Part shown: positions 25,520 to 34,358 of the stretch, one piece after another
Position numbering within the stretch: the first letter of the stretch is position 1
Layout: every line of letters starts with the position of its first letter
Assembly: GCF_900100175.1 (NCBI RefSeq)
Contig: NZ_FNEM01000010.1
Location: 1-64,000, forward strand
Direction: 5' to 3'
Source of the DNA: Ferrimonas sediminum
Lineage (GTDB): Bacteria > Pseudomonadota > Gammaproteobacteria > Enterobacterales > Shewanellaceae
Length of the DNA stretch: 64,000 nucleotides
Notes under the pieces: model-generated
Database searches by the model: none
What the model was told of the DNA's origin: nothing
What the model saw: the letters and a program-made list of their open reading frames with translations, nothing else
Position numbers and translations under genes: made by a program

Positions 25520-28500
25520 ATGCTGAAACAGTTGGTAAAAAAACTCATCCAGAAAGGACAACAAAGCTACCGGTGGAATGCAGCGTATGACGAGGTCGCC
25601 TTTATAGTTCCGGACACCGTCACAAGAGCCATTACCCAGCTAAAAGCAGAGCCTTGGGTACAGCATCAGCACGTGTACCTCAGCATGTTAGTTGAACAGG
25701 GCGACGCAGAGCGGGTTCCCAATGGCTTTGTGGTACCAGCCGAAGTGCTTGGTCGACTGGATGAAGAAGGGCGAGAACTGCTGGAACTGCCTAAACACTG
25801 GCAAGGCCAATTCTCCGCCGAGATCAAAGGCCAGCTGCACAGCCCTACTTTTCAGGTAACCCTATATGTTGCCTGGCAGACGCCAGAGCAGATCCGCAAG
25901 ACCACCAATTGGAAGTGGAATGGCACCTTCCTTACATTCGGCGGAACACAGAAATACCTGTTAGATGTACCTCACCTCAGCGTATTTCAGGCCTTGGAGT
26001 CGCATAACTGCTCACCCAAATCTGAAGCCGACAACCTGCAGTTGATCTATGCCCTACAGCAAGCCAAACGAACAGGTGTGAACATCGAGCTGGCGCACTT
26101 TGACACAGATAAGCTGCAGATTCGGGTTCCCGATTCGGTTGGGGTGCAACTGGATGTTACAGCTCGAGGGAACGGAATCCTGACCCCATCTCTAGGCACC
26201 GATGCAGACGCGGACATGATTCAGGCCCGCTTGGGTCAGCTTCGTCCCGATGCAACCGTTGCCTCTCTTCGAGTGGGTAATGAGATAGTGCTGTTGGATG
26301 AGGACCGCCTGAAAGCAACACAAGAGATCATCAACCACCGAGTCATTTCAAAAGCCAATTTGAAAACCTTTCTGGAAAAACCTTCTGCCTTTCTAGATGC
26401 ATCACTGGTGAACCTGGATGTGGGCTTCTCTGCCCGGGTTCATGGCGCGACGGTGTTTAAACACCGCTACTTTGGCGATACCGACGAATCAGGTATCGAC
26501 TGGTTTGGTAAGTCAGCAGCTGCGCAAACGGTACAGCCCATCAGCAGTGTTGTACGAATGATCGAGGACGAAGATTCGCTGGTCAGGCTGACCCAAGGCA
26601 TTGAGGATGCCCGACAGCTTGGTGCACACGAATTCGAGTTCGAGGGCAAGCTATTTGATATCACTGATGGCTCCCTGGTGGATACGGCGCTGGAGAAAGC
26701 CAAGCGTAAAGTAGAGCATGCAGGCTTTGACAATGAGTCTGACGAGGCACCTAGTCAAACAGCCGAGCCGGAAGAGGCAGAACACCCGGAAGTCATTGTT
26801 GTCGATGTCGACCTAAACGACGAGGAGTTAGAACAGGAGTCTCCCACCGTAAAACGGGCCATCGATGAGGTGCTCTACCCCGCAGACCATTTGACCTGGG
26901 ACAACTACGCCAGGATGCCTTTCCCGCACCAGGAAATCGGTATCCGTTGGGCGGTAGGACTGGCTGAGAACCCAAAACACAAGGGTGGCGCGCTACTCGC
27001 TGATGATATGGGATTAGGTAAGACTCTGATGGCACTTGCCTGTATCGACCAGCTATACAAAATCGCAAAACAACGGAGTGAAACCGAAAAACCCTGTTTG
27101 ATCGTAGCACCGCTAAGCCTGCTGGAGAACTGGCGGGACGAGGTCGAGAAAACCTTCAACGATTCTCCCTTCGATGATGTGGTGTTGCTTCAATCGGGCG
27201 CGGATCTGCCTAGATTCCGCGAGGGTGGTGTAGAGACTAAATCTCAGCCGATTGAGGGTGAAGGCGGTGAAACAGGAATCCGTTTTTCTTTGAAGGTTGG
27301 CAAGCGGCACACTATAGAGCGTCTCGATATGCCCCGACGTCTGGTCATCACCACTTACCAGACTTTACGCGACTATCAATTTTCTTTGTGCAGCATTGAT
27401 TGGGCGATGGTGGTATTTGATGAGGCGCAAAACATCAAGAACCCCAATGCCTTGCAAACACGGGCGGCTAAGGGCTTGAAATCGGATTTTAATCTAGTGA
27501 CCACGGGCACCCCAGTTGAAAATAGCCTGGCTGATTTCTGGTGTTTGATGGATACCGCCTGTCCTGGCTATCTGAGCAGCTACCAGGATTTTCGCAACCG
27601 TTATGTTTCTCCAATTTTGCAATGCGCCAGCGACGAGATTGAACAAACCCGCGAGCGTGTAGGGCGTGCTTTACGTGAAACAGTTGGAGCATTGATGCTG
27701 CGCCGACTTAAGGAAGACAACTTAAAAGGATTGCCTGAGAAGCGAGTCTTCGTAGGTACCGATGACGAAGTCTGGACTTATAAAGACTCTTTGGCATCCA
27801 TTCTGGCCGGCCAACAATTGGCGGTCTATGACGCCACGCTGTCTACACAGGAGCAGAGTGAACAGAACGTGGTCCTGGGTTGCCTGCAGCGGCTGAGAGA
27901 TGTATCACTTCACCCCAGGTTGGTGGATCAAGGGCGACTGGATGTTCCAACCTCCGCGAAAGCCGTAAGTGCGTTGATCAGTGAGTCGTCAAAGATGGCT
28001 AGCTTGGTGAACACTCTGGATGAGATCCGGCTGCGCGATGAAAAATGCATCATCTTTGCAGTAAATAAACGCCTCCAGGCATTCCTGAGCGTGGCGTTGG
28101 GCCGATTGTACGCTTTGGGCCCGCTGGCGGTGATCAATGGCGATGCCAAGGCCGTCGCCAAACTCGATGGTACACCGACACGGAAATCAATGATTACTGA
28201 TTTCGAGGCACGTGACGGTTTTAATATCATCATCATGTCACCGGTGGCTGCAGGCGTGGGTTTGACTGTGATTGGCGCTAACAACGTCATCCATTTCGAA
28301 CGCCACTGGAACCCCGCCAAAGAGGCACAGGCAACGGATAGGGTTTATCGGATAGGCCAGCAAAAGGACGTCAACATATATGTGCCTCTTGCCCATCATC
28401 CTGAGTTCGAATCCTTCGATGTCAACTTGCACAAGCTTTTGACCAAGAAGACTCAGTTGAAGGATGCTGTAGTGACGCCAGAGCAGGTAGTGCCTATTCC

Positions 28501-28990
28501 TGCAGGCATGGATCTGATGACCGAAGTGCGTACGCGAGCGTTACAACGAGATGATCTGGTTAAGATGCCTTGGGTGCATTTCGAAGCCCTATGTGTCGAA
28601 CTGTTGGCACTGGAGCTTGGTGCGCAGCGTGTATGGCTGACCACAAACGGTGCCGACCATGGTGCAGATGGTGTATTAGATATAGGCGACTCTCTGGTTC
28701 TCTTACAGGTGAAACACACTACCAAAGCCCACTACGATGGCCACAAGGCTATCCAAGAAGTTTCAGGTGCTAAAGAATATTACCAGAACCTACTTGGCAA
28801 GCCCGTTTCATCGCTTCACTTTGCGACTAATGCATCGGCGCTAAGGGCTGGCGGGAGAAAAGCTGCGAAACTATCCAAAGTCGACGTTCTGACAGCCGGT
28901 CATCTTGATGAGTTATTGGATAAGCATCAAATTAGCTATGAGCGAGTGATGAAGCGCCTAAGCCAGGTAAGGCTGAATGTCACACCCTAG
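25520..28990 (+). CDS. zorD: Zorya ZorD, SNF2 helicase with C-terminal nuclease
   Basis: This 1156-residue effector has a long N-terminal region (1-470) without recognised motifs. A SNF2 ATPase follows (LADDMGLGKTLMALA Walker A, FDEAQNIKNP box II, VYRIGQQKDVNIYV motif VI). The last 150 residues form an Mrr-like PD-(D/E)xK domain (FEALCVELLALELGAQ, GADHGADGVLD, LLQVKHTTK). ZorD is the DNA-degrading effector of type I Zorya. The presence of zorC and zorD rather than zorE defines the type. The start ATG 25520 has a weak ribosome-binding site and probably depends on coupling with zorC. Confidence 0.93.
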   Translation: MLKQLVKKLIQKGQQSYRWNAAYDEVAFIVPDTVTRAITQLKAEPWVQHQHVYLSMLVEQGDAERVPNGFVVPAEVLGRLDEEGRELLELPKHWQGQFSAEIKGQLHSPTFQVTLYVAWQTPEQIRKTTNWKWNGTFLTFGGTQKYLLDVPHLSVFQALESHNCSPKSEADNLQLIYALQQAKRTGVNIELAHFDTDKLQIRVPDSVGVQLDVTARGNGILTPSLGTDADADMIQARLGQLRPDATVASLRVGNEIVLLDEDRLKATQEIINHRVISKANLKTFLEKPSAFLDASLVNLDVGFSARVHGATVFKHRYFGDTDESGIDWFGKSAAAQTVQPISSVVRMIEDEDSLVRLTQGIEDARQLGAHEFEFEGKLFDITDGSLVDTALEKAKRKVEHAGFDNESDEAPSQTAEPEEAEHPEVIVVDVDLNDEELEQESPTVKRAIDEVLYPADHLTWDNYARMPFPHQEIGIRWAVGLAENPKHKGGALLADDMGLGKTLMALACIDQLYKIAKQRSETEKPCLIVAPLSLLENWRDEVEKTFNDSPFDDVVLLQSGADLPRFREGGVETKSQPIEGEGGETGIRFSLKVGKRHTIERLDMPRRLVITTYQTLRDYQFSLCSIDWAMVVFDEAQNIKNPNALQTRAAKGLKSDFNLVTTGTPVENSLADFWCLMDTACPGYLSSYQDFRNRYVSPILQCASDEIEQTRERVGRALRETVGALMLRRLKEDNLKGLPEKRVFVGTDDEVWTYKDSLASILAGQQLAVYDATLSTQEQSEQNVVLGCLQRLRDVSLHPRLVDQGRLDVPTSAKAVSALISESSKMASLVNTLDEIRLRDEKCIIFAVNKRLQAFLSVALGRLYALGPLAVINGDAKAVAKLDGTPTRKSMITDFEARDGFNIIIMSPVAAGVGLTVIGANNVIHFERHWNPAKEAQATDRVYRIGQQKDVNIYVPLAHHPEFESFDVNLHKLLTKKTQLKDAVVTPEQVVPIPAGMDLMTEVRTRALQRDDLVKMPWVHFEALCVELLALELGAQRVWLTTNGADHGADGVLDIGDSLVLLQVKHTTKAHYDGHKAIQEVSGAKEYYQNLLGKPVSSLHFATNASALRAGGRKAAKLSKVDVLTAGHLDELLDKHQISYERVMKRLSQVRLNVTP

Positions 28991-29215
28991 GGGCCAACAA
29001 TGCAACTTTGAATCAGTGCAGGCTGAAAATAGCTGTTGACTGAGCAACGATACTTTCAAGAGGCAACTGCACCACACCATTTTTCGAACAGAGATCTCAT
29101 TTACACAGCACTTGAACTGAGCTCCGGCATGTAAAAAAGCTTGCAGTAAGTAAATTAGTTTGCAGATCAATAAGACACAATCCTAGTATAGTGTTGATTT
29201 AAAAGGATAAAACTT

Positions 29216-29231
29216 TGGCACATTACATGCC
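29216..29231 (+). promoter_or_regulatory. sigma-54 (-24/-12) promoter of the ATPase module
   Basis: TGGCACATTACATGCC has a perfect -24 TGGCAC and the essential -12 GC at the right spacing, with ATGC in place of TTGC. The expected start near 29242 gives a 27-base leader with GGGAG (29256-29260) before ATG 29269, nearly the same geometry as before hsdR. The rest of 28991-29268 holds nothing else recognisable. Confidence 0.7.
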
Positions 29232-29268
29232 ATAACAGAGTGAGCAGCCACTACAGGGAGTAACGGCA

Positions 29269-29643
29269 ATGTCACTAAATTCATCAAACACCTCCGCCGT
29301 TGGCACCAATGACTTCGCATCTTACCTGCGAAAGGAATCAAACCTGTTTTCATCTCACGATAACAGGCTTCCCACTTACGCTGGCTCTTCGCTAACCAAA
29401 GCTAAATCGATTCTCCCCCATAGCGATGACGTGCTTTGTTCAGGCCATCATCAAGCTGGCCAGCAACCAACGCAAAACCCATCATCTATACGGGCCATAC
29501 CAGTAGAGTGTACGAATCCAGCTTTTGGAAGAAAAAATAATCATATTAAAGCTTTCTGCCATCACATTTTTTGTATTGACCAGGATTTATACTTGACTAA
29601 CTCGACACCAAAGAACGCGAATACTGAACAGGAGTCGAAATAA
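29269..29643 (+). CDS. small unknown protein, first gene of ATPase module
   Basis: This 124-residue protein is not recognised. It is rich in Ser, Asn and His, lacks a signal peptide or membrane segment, and has a Cys/His-containing second half (CSGHHQAGQQ, FCHHIFCIDQD) that could bind metal. It is believed real because it has a good ribosome-binding site, lies directly behind a sigma-54-like promoter, and ends 5 bases before the ATPase start, whose ribosome-binding site is inside it. Confidence 0.6.
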   Translation: MSLNSSNTSAVGTNDFASYLRKESNLFSSHDNRLPTYAGSSLTKAKSILPHSDDVLCSGHHQAGQQPTQNPSSIRAIPVECTNPAFGRKNNHIKAFCHHIFCIDQDLYLTNSTPKNANTEQESK

Positions 29644-29648
29644 ATACC

Positions 29649-31409
29649 ATGAGAATAACAAAGCTATCCCTAACCAACTTCCGCTCGTTTAAAGAAACGC
29701 AAACTATCGAGCTCGCGCCGGTTACGCTGCTGTTCGGCCCCAACTCGGTTGGAAAAAGTACCGTGTTAATGGCGCTCTTCTATCTGCAGCAAATCCTTGA
29801 GAAGGGTCAGTGTAACCCTCAACGCATTGAAGCACTGGGGAACAAATTCGTTGGTGGCTTCAAGCACTTAGTGAACGGAAGAGACCTGAGAAAAAATATA
29901 GTAATAAAAGTTGAGTATGAACCAGATCAGTTCTCTCTGAAAGGTTACCTAGAGCACCTTGATAACTACGGTACTGAACATCCTCTGTATATAGATACAG
30001 ACATTATATCTAAAAAAACCAGATCATTAGAGTTCGAGATAGGCTGGTCTTTCACAGACAATACTGCTTTAGTGACAAGAGTGAGCTATTGGGTTGCTGG
30101 TAAGTACCTTGGAGAAAGCTGTTTTGATGGCAGCTTACACTCTACTCGGTTATCAAAAATAAACTATGCTCACCCAGCACTAGCTTCTATAAACCAACCT
30201 GATGCTGATGGCCAATACCGCAATACACCAGACCTCATGGAGTCCAGCTACTTAACACCACTGCAAGAAGCATTATGCGAACTCTCTTGGCATGCAGGAA
30301 ACCCTGTAGATATAGAAATCGAAGGTCAACACTTTATCCATCCACTTTTTGGTTCCTCCAGCCACAAAAGAAAAACTGGCGGACTTTTTGCATTGGGACG
30401 ACCTCTAACTACCACAGCGTCTGAGGGTGCTGAGAATCTTGAAGATGCAATAATAATAACGGAGATTCTCTCAGAGTGTTTTATTCGACCTTTAGATGAA
30501 CTGAGGCAGCTATTAAACAACAGTCTAAGCATCGGACCACTTCGAAAAATTCCAGACTCTACCTATCAGCCAAACCCATATCCGGCAATGCACAATTGGT
30601 ACACAGGAGAAGCGGCGTGGGATCGACTGCACAACGCCTCGATAGTTGAAGTAGATAGCATTAATGACTGGATAAGTGTTAAGAGTCGATTGAACTTGGG
30701 CTATCAAGTGGTTTATAAAATTGAGCAATCTGAAGCTCGATATATCAAAGCATCTACTAAAACACAAACTGTAGAGGATATGATTGCCCTGCATGACGCA
30801 GTCGGCAGTGAAGTGGAGTTGACAGTCTCAAGGGAAAACTTAGACGATAACCCGGATACAGAACAAAAAGTGATAAGTCCGGAAATTTTGGAAGCACTTC
30901 GTGAAACTCCATGTTTTCACTCTGGCTTGTATGTCGGTCAGTCTATTGAGAAGAATAAAAGGCCTACCCTTTGGGATACCCAGAACAATATTGAGGTTAC
31001 CGCTTCAGATATCGGCGTTGGTGTTTCACAACTGCTTCCGTTGGTAGTTGCCACGATTACTGCCAACAAGGGCTTTATCTCATGCGAGCAACCAGAGCTA
31101 CACGTTCATCCAAGGGTTCAGGTGGCAATAGGTGACCTCCTTACCCAAGCGAACGATAAAGCCAACCTCATCATTGAAACTCATAGTGAACATATTGTAT
31201 TGCGACTACTTAGACGCATACGTGAAACCTATGAAGGCACTCTTCCAGCAGGTTTCCAACCAGTAACAACACATAATATCTCTATTGTTTACATTCAACC
31301 TGGCGATAACGGAGCCAATATCACTCATCAGAAGGTAACCGACGATGGTGACTTTGAATGTGACTGGCCACAAGGCTTCTTTGAAGAACGTGACGAGGAG
31401 CTTTTTTAA
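29649..31409 (+). CDS. AAA (ABC-type) ATPase, DUF3696-like
   Basis: The 586-residue protein is a RecF/SMC-like ATPase. ITKLSLTNFRSFKET at the start is followed by Walker A LFGPNSVGKST, signature-like SDIGVGVSQLLPLV, Walker B FISCEQPELHVHPR and the H-loop IETHSEH near the end. The C-terminal DFECDWPQGFFEERDEELF ending is typical of DUF3696 proteins. It lacks the TOPRIM nuclease of OLD proteins, so any nuclease function must come from a partner. The next gene starts on its last base (TAATG). Proteins of this type often form two-gene anti-phage modules; that role is inferred here. Confidence 0.88.
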   Translation: MRITKLSLTNFRSFKETQTIELAPVTLLFGPNSVGKSTVLMALFYLQQILEKGQCNPQRIEALGNKFVGGFKHLVNGRDLRKNIVIKVEYEPDQFSLKGYLEHLDNYGTEHPLYIDTDIISKKTRSLEFEIGWSFTDNTALVTRVSYWVAGKYLGESCFDGSLHSTRLSKINYAHPALASINQPDADGQYRNTPDLMESSYLTPLQEALCELSWHAGNPVDIEIEGQHFIHPLFGSSSHKRKTGGLFALGRPLTTTASEGAENLEDAIIITEILSECFIRPLDELRQLLNNSLSIGPLRKIPDSTYQPNPYPAMHNWYTGEAAWDRLHNASIVEVDSINDWISVKSRLNLGYQVVYKIEQSEARYIKASTKTQTVEDMIALHDAVGSEVELTVSRENLDDNPDTEQKVISPEILEALRETPCFHSGLYVGQSIEKNKRPTLWDTQNNIEVTASDIGVGVSQLLPLVVATITANKGFISCEQPELHVHPRVQVAIGDLLTQANDKANLIIETHSEHIVLRLLRRIRETYEGTLPAGFQPVTTHNISIVYIQPGDNGANITHQKVTDDGDFECDWPQGFFEERDEELF

Positions 31410-32284
31410 TGTATAAAGAAGTCGCATTTGATCCCGAGTGTTTATCTGAACTCCATTACTGCGGCGTGCTTAGGTCAGAATTTGGCTATGAGAAAGGTCG
31501 TTATATCGTGGCAAACTCAAAGCAATGGGCAACAGCAGCACACAAGGCCGTGAAAAACTCTGAGTCTCTGCGAACAAAAGAAAAGCACGCGGTAAAACAC
31601 CTTTTAAGCAAAATAAAAATGTCTCGTAACCACCCATTATTTATCCTGCCTAAATATAGAACTGGTGTAACATCTGAAACTTGGCTGACCTGGTTAGAAG
31701 AGCAATCAAAAATATCAAGATTTGATGTGATTATTTCAGAGCGACTAGATGGAGCTTTAACGTTCGAGCAAACCGTCAGTGGAGATAGTTCATGGGTTAT
31801 CCCACCAACTATCAGAGTTGCACGTAGTACGGATGATATTGCCGCAATTATATCGCCATTACTAAAAATATCATCAGAGATAGTAATAATAGACCAGTAT
31901 TTTTCCCTCTCCAGCAACGATGTTCTTTATGAAATGCTATCACTAGCGAACAAGGTGCGCTCAATAAAAAAGGTCACATTGGTGACCGCAATTCAAACAA
32001 AAGAACCTAAAAAGGTATTCCAACAAGAATACTCTAGCAAGTTTTCATATACCCCAAGATTTGATTTTGTTGTGGTAGCCGATAAGTTTTTCCATGACCG
32101 ATATATTCTAGCTGACGTGGGTGGTATCAAGGCAGGCCATGGATTCTCTTGCGCCACCACACTAGGGGCCCAGTCTGACAAAGTCAGCCTAAATATCTGT
32201 AGTCAGAGTGAGGCCGAAGAAACACTCGCCTTTTTGGACGAGGCACTCAAAAACTCTAAAGCCCATCGCACCGTCTTGTTTTAA
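31409..32284 (+). CDS. PLD-like partner protein of the ATPase
   Basis: The 291-residue protein shows no strong family match by eye. A segment IVIIDQYFSLSSND (about 158-171) followed by KFFHDRYILADVGGIKAGHGFS (about 228-249) resembles a degenerate phospholipase-D-type nuclease core (H-x-R/K...D-x-G...G). The N-terminal half contains CGVLRSEFGYEKGRYI. Stop-start overlap with the ATPase (TAATG) implies the two products act together. I suggest it is the effector of a two-component module; alternatives are a regulatory subunit or an inactive PLD fold. Confidence 0.6.
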   Translation: MYKEVAFDPECLSELHYCGVLRSEFGYEKGRYIVANSKQWATAAHKAVKNSESLRTKEKHAVKHLLSKIKMSRNHPLFILPKYRTGVTSETWLTWLEEQSKISRFDVIISERLDGALTFEQTVSGDSSWVIPPTIRVARSTDDIAAIISPLLKISSEIVIIDQYFSLSSNDVLYEMLSLANKVRSIKKVTLVTAIQTKEPKKVFQQEYSSKFSYTPRFDFVVVADKFFHDRYILADVGGIKAGHGFSCATTLGAQSDKVSLNICSQSEAEETLAFLDEALKNSKAHRTVLF

Positions 32285-32302
32285 GTATTCTAGAGGTTTG
32301 TA

Positions 32303-34192
32303 ATGAAGCGAATTATCTCACCACCCAGGTCACAGTTAGATAAGCTTCGCCAACCCTTAACTCCGGGAGAAAGGGTTGTCCTCGAATTCTTTGACCGTCA
32401 CCTTCCGCCCCAATGGGAAATCTATATCCAGCCCCATCTTAATGGTCTACGCCCAGACTTTGTATTGCTGAATCCCAATATGGGCATCGCTGTTTTTGAA
32501 GTGAAAGACTGGGATCTAGACGCTCTCTCTTATGAGGTTCGCCCTCGAGAGCACAGCGCGCCCGTACTACTAGGAAAAAAAGATGGTAAAACCTTCTCAC
32601 TTCAATCAAACAACCCTGTAGAGAAAATTCTTCAATATAAGAAAGAAATATATGAAATTTATTGTCCTCGATTGAAGCAAAGGGCCGGCTTTGGGCTTAT
32701 AACTGCAGGAATCATATTTCCTTTTGCCAATATGGACCCGATTAGGGAGCTGTTTGGTCCAAGCACACAATATCGTAGTCAAGCGTACCAATTCGCTAAT
32801 CTTCATCCCATCGTCGGAAAAGAAGCACTTGATGGTGATGACATCACGACTGTTTTCCCTAAAGCATTGAATGGCTATGACAAGAGGATGACTCAAGATG
32901 CATACCTAGATATGAGAAATTGGCTAGTTGAACCTGATGTTGCAGCTAAACAACGCCAACCAGTAGAAATCGACAGAGTACAAAGAAATCTAGTAACCAG
33001 CCGAACTAAATCAGGTTATCGACGAATCAAAGGTGCTGCTGGTTCCGGGAAATCACTTGTCCTTGCTACCCGCGCTGCAGAACTGCTAGGTCAAGGCAAG
33101 CAAGTACTTGTTGTAACCTTCAACATCACCCTGATTCATTATCTAATGGACATTGCCGTTCGCTGGCCTCAATCAGGCGGAAAAACGCGCTCCGATATTA
33201 CCTGGCTAAATTTTCATGCCTGGTGTAAGCGTGTTTGCATAACTGAAGGCTTTGAACAGGATTACAAAGCCCTCTTTACCCAACAACACGACGAGAACGC
33301 GCTTCGAATTGGCCTTCCCGCTTTGACTGGCCGCATCATCGACATGGATACGGAAGACTCTGTTCAAAGATACGATGCTGTACTTGTTGACGAAGGACAA
33401 GACTTTCTACCTGAATGGTGGGCAATACTTCGCAAAGTATGTAAGCCCGATGGAGAGATGCTTCTTGTTGCAGATGCTACCCAGGACATTTATGAAACCG
33501 CCGAACGATGGACTAATGAAGCCATGAAGGGAGCAGGATTTCGAGGTAATTGGGTTGAACTTGGCATTAGCTACCGATTGCCCAAAGTCGTACAAAAACA
33601 TGCGTCGAACTTCGCCCGATCTTTTTTGCCGCAAGAAAGCCTCTCATTGCCTAATTCCCCCCAAGGAGATTTAGGGCTTGAGCCCTGCGAGCTCCGTTGG
33701 TTGCAGGTAAATGAGGATATGGCCAACGAAGTCTGTAGTGAAGAGCTGCTCAGGCTGACTACTTCTGGGTCGCCCGGAACACTCGCTTTTGCGGACCTCA
33801 CATTTCTCAGTGACAACCGTAAAACTGGATATGAAGTCGTTAAGAGCCTCGGTAGCAAAGGGATTAAGGTCGTTCACACTTATGACCCAAACGATAAAGA
33901 ACAACGCAGGCAGAAAGTCGGCTTCTATATGGGTGACGCTCGCATAAAGGCAACAACGCTACACAGTTTCAAGGGGTGGGAATCCCGAGCTTTGGTCATC
34001 TACCTTGGCAATCATACAGATGCTAAAAGCCTAGCGCTCTTGTACACCGGTCTCACTCGAGTGAAACGTCACCCTGATGGCAGCTGTTTAACGGTCGTAT
34101 GCGCATCACCAGCTCTGGAAGAGTTTGGTAAGTCGTGGCCAGACTTTGAGTCCAAGACTCTGAGCATTGCCGACTATATGACGCTACTTTAA
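32303..34192 (+). CDS. NERD nuclease-UvrD helicase fusion
   Basis: The 629-residue protein has an N-terminal NERD nuclease-related domain (about 20-130: TPGERVVLEFFDRHL, RPDFVLLNPNMGIAVFEVKDWD, with the D and ExK residues). A superfamily 1 helicase follows: Walker A KGAAGSGKS, LVDEGQDFLPEWW, GISYRLPKVV, TLHSFKGWESRALVIY and YTGLTRVK. Such proteins act in DNA repair or degradation and occur in several defence loci. It follows the PLD-like gene by 18 bases with a GAGG ribosome-binding site, so it may belong to the same transcript. Confidence 0.88.
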   Translation: MKRIISPPRSQLDKLRQPLTPGERVVLEFFDRHLPPQWEIYIQPHLNGLRPDFVLLNPNMGIAVFEVKDWDLDALSYEVRPREHSAPVLLGKKDGKTFSLQSNNPVEKILQYKKEIYEIYCPRLKQRAGFGLITAGIIFPFANMDPIRELFGPSTQYRSQAYQFANLHPIVGKEALDGDDITTVFPKALNGYDKRMTQDAYLDMRNWLVEPDVAAKQRQPVEIDRVQRNLVTSRTKSGYRRIKGAAGSGKSLVLATRAAELLGQGKQVLVVTFNITLIHYLMDIAVRWPQSGGKTRSDITWLNFHAWCKRVCITEGFEQDYKALFTQQHDENALRIGLPALTGRIIDMDTEDSVQRYDAVLVDEGQDFLPEWWAILRKVCKPDGEMLLVADATQDIYETAERWTNEAMKGAGFRGNWVELGISYRLPKVVQKHASNFARSFLPQESLSLPNSPQGDLGLEPCELRWLQVNEDMANEVCSEELLRLTTSGSPGTLAFADLTFLSDNRKTGYEVVKSLGSKGIKVVHTYDPNDKEQRRQKVGFYMGDARIKATTLHSFKGWESRALVIYLGNHTDAKSLALLYTGLTRVKRHPDGSCLTVVCASPALEEFGKSWPDFESKTLSIADYMTLL

Positions 34193-34358
34193 AACCTGTT
34201 CTTATGGCGACCTCTTTTCTTGCGCGAGAACATTGAGAGACAAGATCAGATTCCGGGCTCACACAAAGCTCAGTACTCAAAGCGAGGCAGCAAGGAAGTC
34301 CGAGCAAACCACTACTTTTTAAAACCAATACACCTTAAGTCAAAAACAAGGAGCTGTT

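Noticed and set aside
34208-34232. Sigma-54-like TGGCGA...TTGC before the rmuC-like gene
   Set aside because: The distance between GG and GC is several bases too long and the -24 element is poor.
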